Below are positions 60,922 to 64,000 of a DNA stretch of 64,000 nt, piece after piece. Origin of the DNA: an uncultured Eubacteriales bacterium. Lineage in GTDB: Bacteria; Bacillota; Clostridia; Christensenellales; Aristaeellaceae. Below the pieces are notes generated by a model, which had not been told where the DNA came from, ran no database searches, and was given only the letters and a program-made list of their open reading frames with translations. The stretch covers positions 1 to 64,000 of the forward strand of contig CACWXP010000007.1 of assembly GCA_902764875.1 (NCBI GenBank). The letters are read 5' to 3'. The translations under genes and the position numbers were made by a program. Positions within the stretch are counted from its first letter, which is position 1, and every line of letters starts with the position of its first letter.

Positions 60922-62468
60922 AGACACGGGTGCTGATCCTGACCGCGGCGGCGATCCTGCTGACGGCGGCGCTGTGCTGTCTGCCCTTCCTGCAATATTC
61001 TTCTCAGACGTACATCAAGCGTTCGCCGAATACCTTTGTCGGGGACGAAAAATATACCGCCGCCCGGGCGGAGGTGGAAGCGCAGCTGGAGACCTATCGG
61101 GCGCAGGGGATTGACTGCGCGATTGACGAACAGGTGACTGAACGGGTCAACAGCAAAAAAGAGAAGACATCGCTGGTCATTTTCACGATCAACGCGGCCA
61201 ACACGCGGAGCGGGTGGGATCTGCTGGCGGCGGGGCTGCCGTCTTCGCGGCTGCTGATTGCTGCCCTTGGGGCGGGGATGGCTGCCTGGATCCTGACGAT
61301 GCTGAATATCGGACGGAAGAGCGGGGGACACGCAGGGAAGACGGTCGGCATTCTTTCCTTTATCTTCGCGCTGGCTTTTTTCTTCCTGGTTCCGACGGTT
61401 TACCTGCGAATGAACCTGGATCTTTCCCGGTCGGTGAGCCTTTACGCGAACGGACAGGAAGTTCCGGGTATCGACGGCCTGCTGGGCGCGCTGGACCGGT
61501 TCCTTTATGACGGGGAAGCCGGGGATTCGCTGGTTACGATGCTGACGGCGATGAAGTATTCGATTCTGCCGGCGCTGTTCCTGCTGATGATTCCGGCCGG
61601 GAGCACCATCTGCGCGGCGATTCTCGGATGCCGGAAGGATCTGAAAAAGACGCTGGGGCGGGTTGCGCTGTACGTGAGCGTGATTCTGTTTTCGGTGTTC
61701 ATTCTGTATCCGTTCTTCGTTATGTTCATTACGGCGTTCCGCAGCAACGCGGAAACCACGGACATGTATTTCCTGCATATCCTGCCGGAAAAATGGATTT
61801 TCAGCAACCTGCAGGATACGCTGAACCGGGGGGTTCTGCGGTATCTGATCAACAGCCTGCTGATTGCCGGCGGAGCGACGGGGATCGCCATGCTTTGCGG
61901 CATACCGGCGGCCTATGCCATGGCGCGGATGGACTTCAGGGGAAAGAAGGCCTATCTTGGGTTCGTGATCATGAGCCAGATGTTTTCGCCGGTTGTGCTG
62001 CTGGTCGGGATTTCCCGGCTGATGAACACACTGAACCTGAACGACACACTGACGGGACTGATGTTCATCAACGCGGCGTTCAACCAGGCTTTTGCCATCT
62101 GGCTGCTGCGGGGAACGTTTGTTTCCATTTCACCGGAAATGGAACAGGCGGCATGCATCGACGGGTGCAACGTTGTGAGCGCAATGATCCGGATCCTGCT
62201 GCCCATGGCGGCTCCGGGCATCGTGACAACGCTGATTTTCGTTTTCATCAACGCTTGGAACGAATATACGGTATCCACGGTGCTGATTTCCACGACGACG
62301 AACCGACCTATCACCGTCGGCATCACACAGTTTTCCTCGTTTAACATGATTGAATGGCAGTATCTGTTCGCGGCGGCGCTGCTGGCCACGGTGCCGGTGG
62401 TGATCCTGTTTATGCTGATAGAAAAACACCTGGCCGCCGGGCTGACGGCCGGAGGAGTGAAAGGATAA
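60918..62468 (+). CDS. Sugar ABC transporter permease (MalG-type) with large N-terminal extension
   Basis: About 516 residues from an ATG behind AAGGAGG. The C-terminal 260 residues are a normal MalG-type permease (EQAACIDGCNVVSAMIRILLPMAAPG is the EAA loop). The first 250 residues are extra: a membrane helix, an extracytoplasmic stretch of about 90 residues, and three more helices. MalG-type subunits normally have about 280 residues. The extension may add a docking or sensing domain. No ATPase gene is in the operon, so a shared MsmK-like ATPase is likely. Confidence 0.85.
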   Translation: MKTRVLILTAAAILLTAALCCLPFLQYSSQTYIKRSPNTFVGDEKYTAARAEVEAQLETYRAQGIDCAIDEQVTERVNSKKEKTSLVIFTINAANTRSGWDLLAAGLPSSRLLIAALGAGMAAWILTMLNIGRKSGGHAGKTVGILSFIFALAFFFLVPTVYLRMNLDLSRSVSLYANGQEVPGIDGLLGALDRFLYDGEAGDSLVTMLTAMKYSILPALFLLMIPAGSTICAAILGCRKDLKKTLGRVALYVSVILFSVFILYPFFVMFITAFRSNAETTDMYFLHILPEKWIFSNLQDTLNRGVLRYLINSLLIAGGATGIAMLCGIPAAYAMARMDFRGKKAYLGFVIMSQMFSPVVLLVGISRLMNTLNLNDTLTGLMFINAAFNQAFAIWLLRGTFVSISPEMEQAACIDGCNVVSAMIRILLPMAAPGIVTTLIFVFINAWNEYTVSTVLISTTTNRPITVGITQFSSFNMIEWQYLFAAALLATVPVVILFMLIEKHLAAGLTAGGVKG

Positions 62469-63556
62469 TGAACAACATTCTGGAACTGGCGGGGCGGTTT
62501 GCCCTGCCGGGGGCCGTGGCTTCCGCAGCCCCTTTCGGGAACGGACACATCAACAGCACGTATCTGCTTTCCATTGAAGGCGCGAAGGAGCAGTTCATCC
62601 TGCAGCGCATCAACAGCTATGTTTTCGTTCGGCCGCGGGAGGTCATGGAAAACATGCTGCACATTACGGAATACCTGCAGGCGCGGATTCGGGAAGAGGG
62701 CGGCGATCCGGAACGGGAAACGATCCGGCTGATTCCGTCCCTGAACGGAAAACCCTGGGTTGAGGACGGGGAAGGCGAGGTCTGGCGGGTGATGCTGTGC
62801 GTTCCGGACACGGTGAGTCCGCAGCTGCCGGACGATCTTGGGGTGCTGGAAGAATGCGGAAAGGCCTTCGGCTGCTTCAGCCGGCGGCTGCTGCAGTATC
62901 CGGCGGAGACGCTGCACGAAACCATCGTTGATTTTCACAACACGCCGGCCCGCCTGCAGCAGCTGGAGGACGCGGCGGCGGAAGACGCCTGCGGGCGGCT
63001 GAAAGACGTGGCGGAGGAAATGGCCTTTGCAAGAGCCCGCGAAGCGGAAACCCGGGTGCTGACAGAAAAACTCGCAGCGGGCAGACTGCCGCTGCGGGTT
63101 ACGCACAATGACACGAAGGTGAACAATGTACTGCTGGACCGGAAGACCGGGAAAGCGGTGTGCGTGATCGACCTGGATACAGTGATGCCGGGACTGCTGG
63201 CTTACGACTTCGGCGACGCGATTCGCGTCGGCGCCTGCAGCGCGGAGGAAGACGAGCGGGACCTTGGGAAAATACGGCTGGAGATGCCGAAGTATTCCGC
63301 GTTTGCCCGGGGATTCCTGGGGGAGATCCGGAGCGAACTGGACGAAGAGGAACTGCTGTCCCTGGAAGCGGGGGCCCGGCTGATGACCCTTGAAAACGGA
63401 CTGCGGTTTTTGGCGGACCACCTGAAGGGAGACAAATACTTCCGGATTCACCGGCCGGGGCAGAACCTGGACCGGGCCCGGGCGCAGTTTGCCCTGCTGC
63501 AGGACATGGAAGATCATCAGCAGGAAATGCGGGACGCACTCATGCAAATGTCATGA
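62468..63556 (+). CDS. NahK-like phosphotransferase (N-acetylhexosamine 1-kinase family)
   Basis: The 362-residue protein has GNGHINSTYLL near the start, catalytic loop VTHNDTKVNNVLLD and VIDLDTVMPGLLAYDFGDAIR. This set is typical of NahK/LnpB, which phosphorylates GlcNAc and GalNAc at C1 in the lacto-N-biose pathway. It is coupled to the importer permease (TAATG overlap). A GNB/LNB phosphorylase is not in the window. Its last 17 bases overlap the convergent CBM9-like gene. Confidence 0.82.
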   Translation: MNNILELAGRFALPGAVASAAPFGNGHINSTYLLSIEGAKEQFILQRINSYVFVRPREVMENMLHITEYLQARIREEGGDPERETIRLIPSLNGKPWVEDGEGEVWRVMLCVPDTVSPQLPDDLGVLEECGKAFGCFSRRLLQYPAETLHETIVDFHNTPARLQQLEDAAAEDACGRLKDVAEEMAFARAREAETRVLTEKLAAGRLPLRVTHNDTKVNNVLLDRKTGKAVCVIDLDTVMPGLLAYDFGDAIRVGACSAEEDERDLGKIRLEMPKYSAFARGFLGEIRSELDEEELLSLEAGARLMTLENGLRFLADHLKGDKYFRIHRPGQNLDRARAQFALLQDMEDHQQEMRDALMQMS

Positions 63557-64000
63557 CGCCGAAATCCGCGGGCCGGTGAAAATCCGGGGTTTCGGAGGAA
63601 CAGGGATTCCAGGAAAGATAATGCTCGCGGGCGGTTTTTTCGCCGCACTTGTACACATTGGCGCGAAGGGAACCGGTGAAAGAGAAATCCGGCCAGAAGA
63701 GACGCAGGAAGGAAAGGGGAAGACGGTAGGCGGCTTCCCACCCGTCCGGCGTCTTTTGCGTACGGATGGCGAAGAGCTGTTTCGCATCCCGGCGGTAGAG
63801 GACCACACGGTCCTGCCGGCTGAGGCCGAAACCGACATAGGGACAGCCGTTGGGGTTGATTTCAAAATTGAAATACCGGTCATCCTTCTCAGGCATAAAG
63901 AAGAATTCCAGACAGCTGTCCTCGCAGACACGGGAGAGCGGCGCGGTGTATTCCGCACGGATGTTTTCCTCCACAGCGCGGAGGCGGACATGGAGGGATT
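63540..64000 (-). CDS. CBM9-like domain protein (5' end outside window)
   Basis: The frame is open to the right edge, so the N-terminus is missing. Visible features are VRLRAVEENIRAEYT, VCEDSCLEFFF, YFNFEINPNG and the C-terminal DFHRPADFGVM, which match carbohydrate-binding family 9-like proteins. A GTG at 63974 is in frame but the coding similarity continues upstream of it, so it is not the start. It probably belongs to the same carbohydrate theme as the convergent kinase. Confidence 0.75.
   Translation of the reverse strand, partial: SLHVRLRAVEENIRAEYTAPLSRVCEDSCLEFFFMPEKDDRYFNFEINPNGCPYVGFGLSRQDRVVLYRRDAKQLFAIRTQKTPDGWEAAYRLPLSFLRLFWPDFSFTGSLRANVYKCGEKTAREHYLSWNPCSSETPDFHRPADFGVMTFA

Overview
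This window is a gene-dense, GC-rich chromosomal segment. It most likely comes from an anaerobic gut or rumen member of the Bacillota (Clostridia). The signs are strong AGGAGG-type ribosome binding sites, several TTG starts placed correctly behind them, sigma-A promoters, ThiN-type thiamine pyrophosphokinase, GerMN lipoproteins, a WalRK/HtrA-like locus, an NHLM-type peptide exporter and Clostridia-style Moco accessory genes. No rRNA, tRNA or CRISPR array was seen. All identifications come from reading motifs; no database was searched.

Layout. Positions 1-6.5 kb (minus strand) hold an S41-like lipoprotein (cut by the window edge), an orphan acyl carrier protein with an AMP-forming ligase, a HAD nucleotidase and a SUV3-like RNA helicase with an N-terminal hexapeptide repeat. 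6.7-12.5 kb (plus) hold a Gfo/Idh/MocA oxidoreductase, a sugar phosphate isomerase-like protein, a two-sensor c-di-GMP phosphodiesterase and TcdA. 12.5-16.4 kb (minus) is a molybdenum cofactor operon (MoeA-like, domain-swapped XdhC, MoaC, MoaA, MogA). 16.6-20.3 kb hold a YdcF-type membrane protein, a P-loop kinase-like protein and a GH29 fucosidase. 20.5-24.4 kb is a methionine operon (MetF, separate activation protein, MetH), followed by a sodium:solute symporter. 26.3-30.0 kb is a thiamine-precursor uptake operon controlled by a TPP riboswitch. 30.2-36.4 kb hold an Lgt-like membrane protein and a WalRK/PhoPR-like two-component system with a GerMN lipoprotein and an HtrA protease. A divergent PRPP synthetase-like gene follows.

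The most unusual region is 37.8-49.0 kb. It is one co-directional run of ten genes: STAS anti-anti-sigma protein, a GHKL-like protein, an RsbW-like ATPase, PreA with an extra Fe-S domain, a MATE transporter fused to an RsbW-like ATPase, a miniature NHLM-type HlyD protein, a C39-peptidase ABC exporter, a second NHLM ABC transporter, a 79-residue leader-like peptide and an ECF sigma factor, ending in a strong terminator. It looks like a peptide export system wired to partner-switching and ECF sigma control. A remnant of a second NHLM HlyD gene lies at 54.3 kb, cut by an insertion-sequence fragment directly after a LacI-type sensor-GGDEF gene.

49.1-52.3 kb hold RpiB, a metal ABC transporter and AzlCD. 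54.9-56.4 kb hold DapA and a broken HD-domain gene. 56.4-63.6 kb hold a LytS/YesM-type histidine kinase, a SARP-type response regulator, a sugar ABC importer behind a consensus promoter, and a NahK-like sugar kinase, facing a CBM9-like gene at the right edge. Short tandem duplications that span or directly follow stop codons recur across the window.
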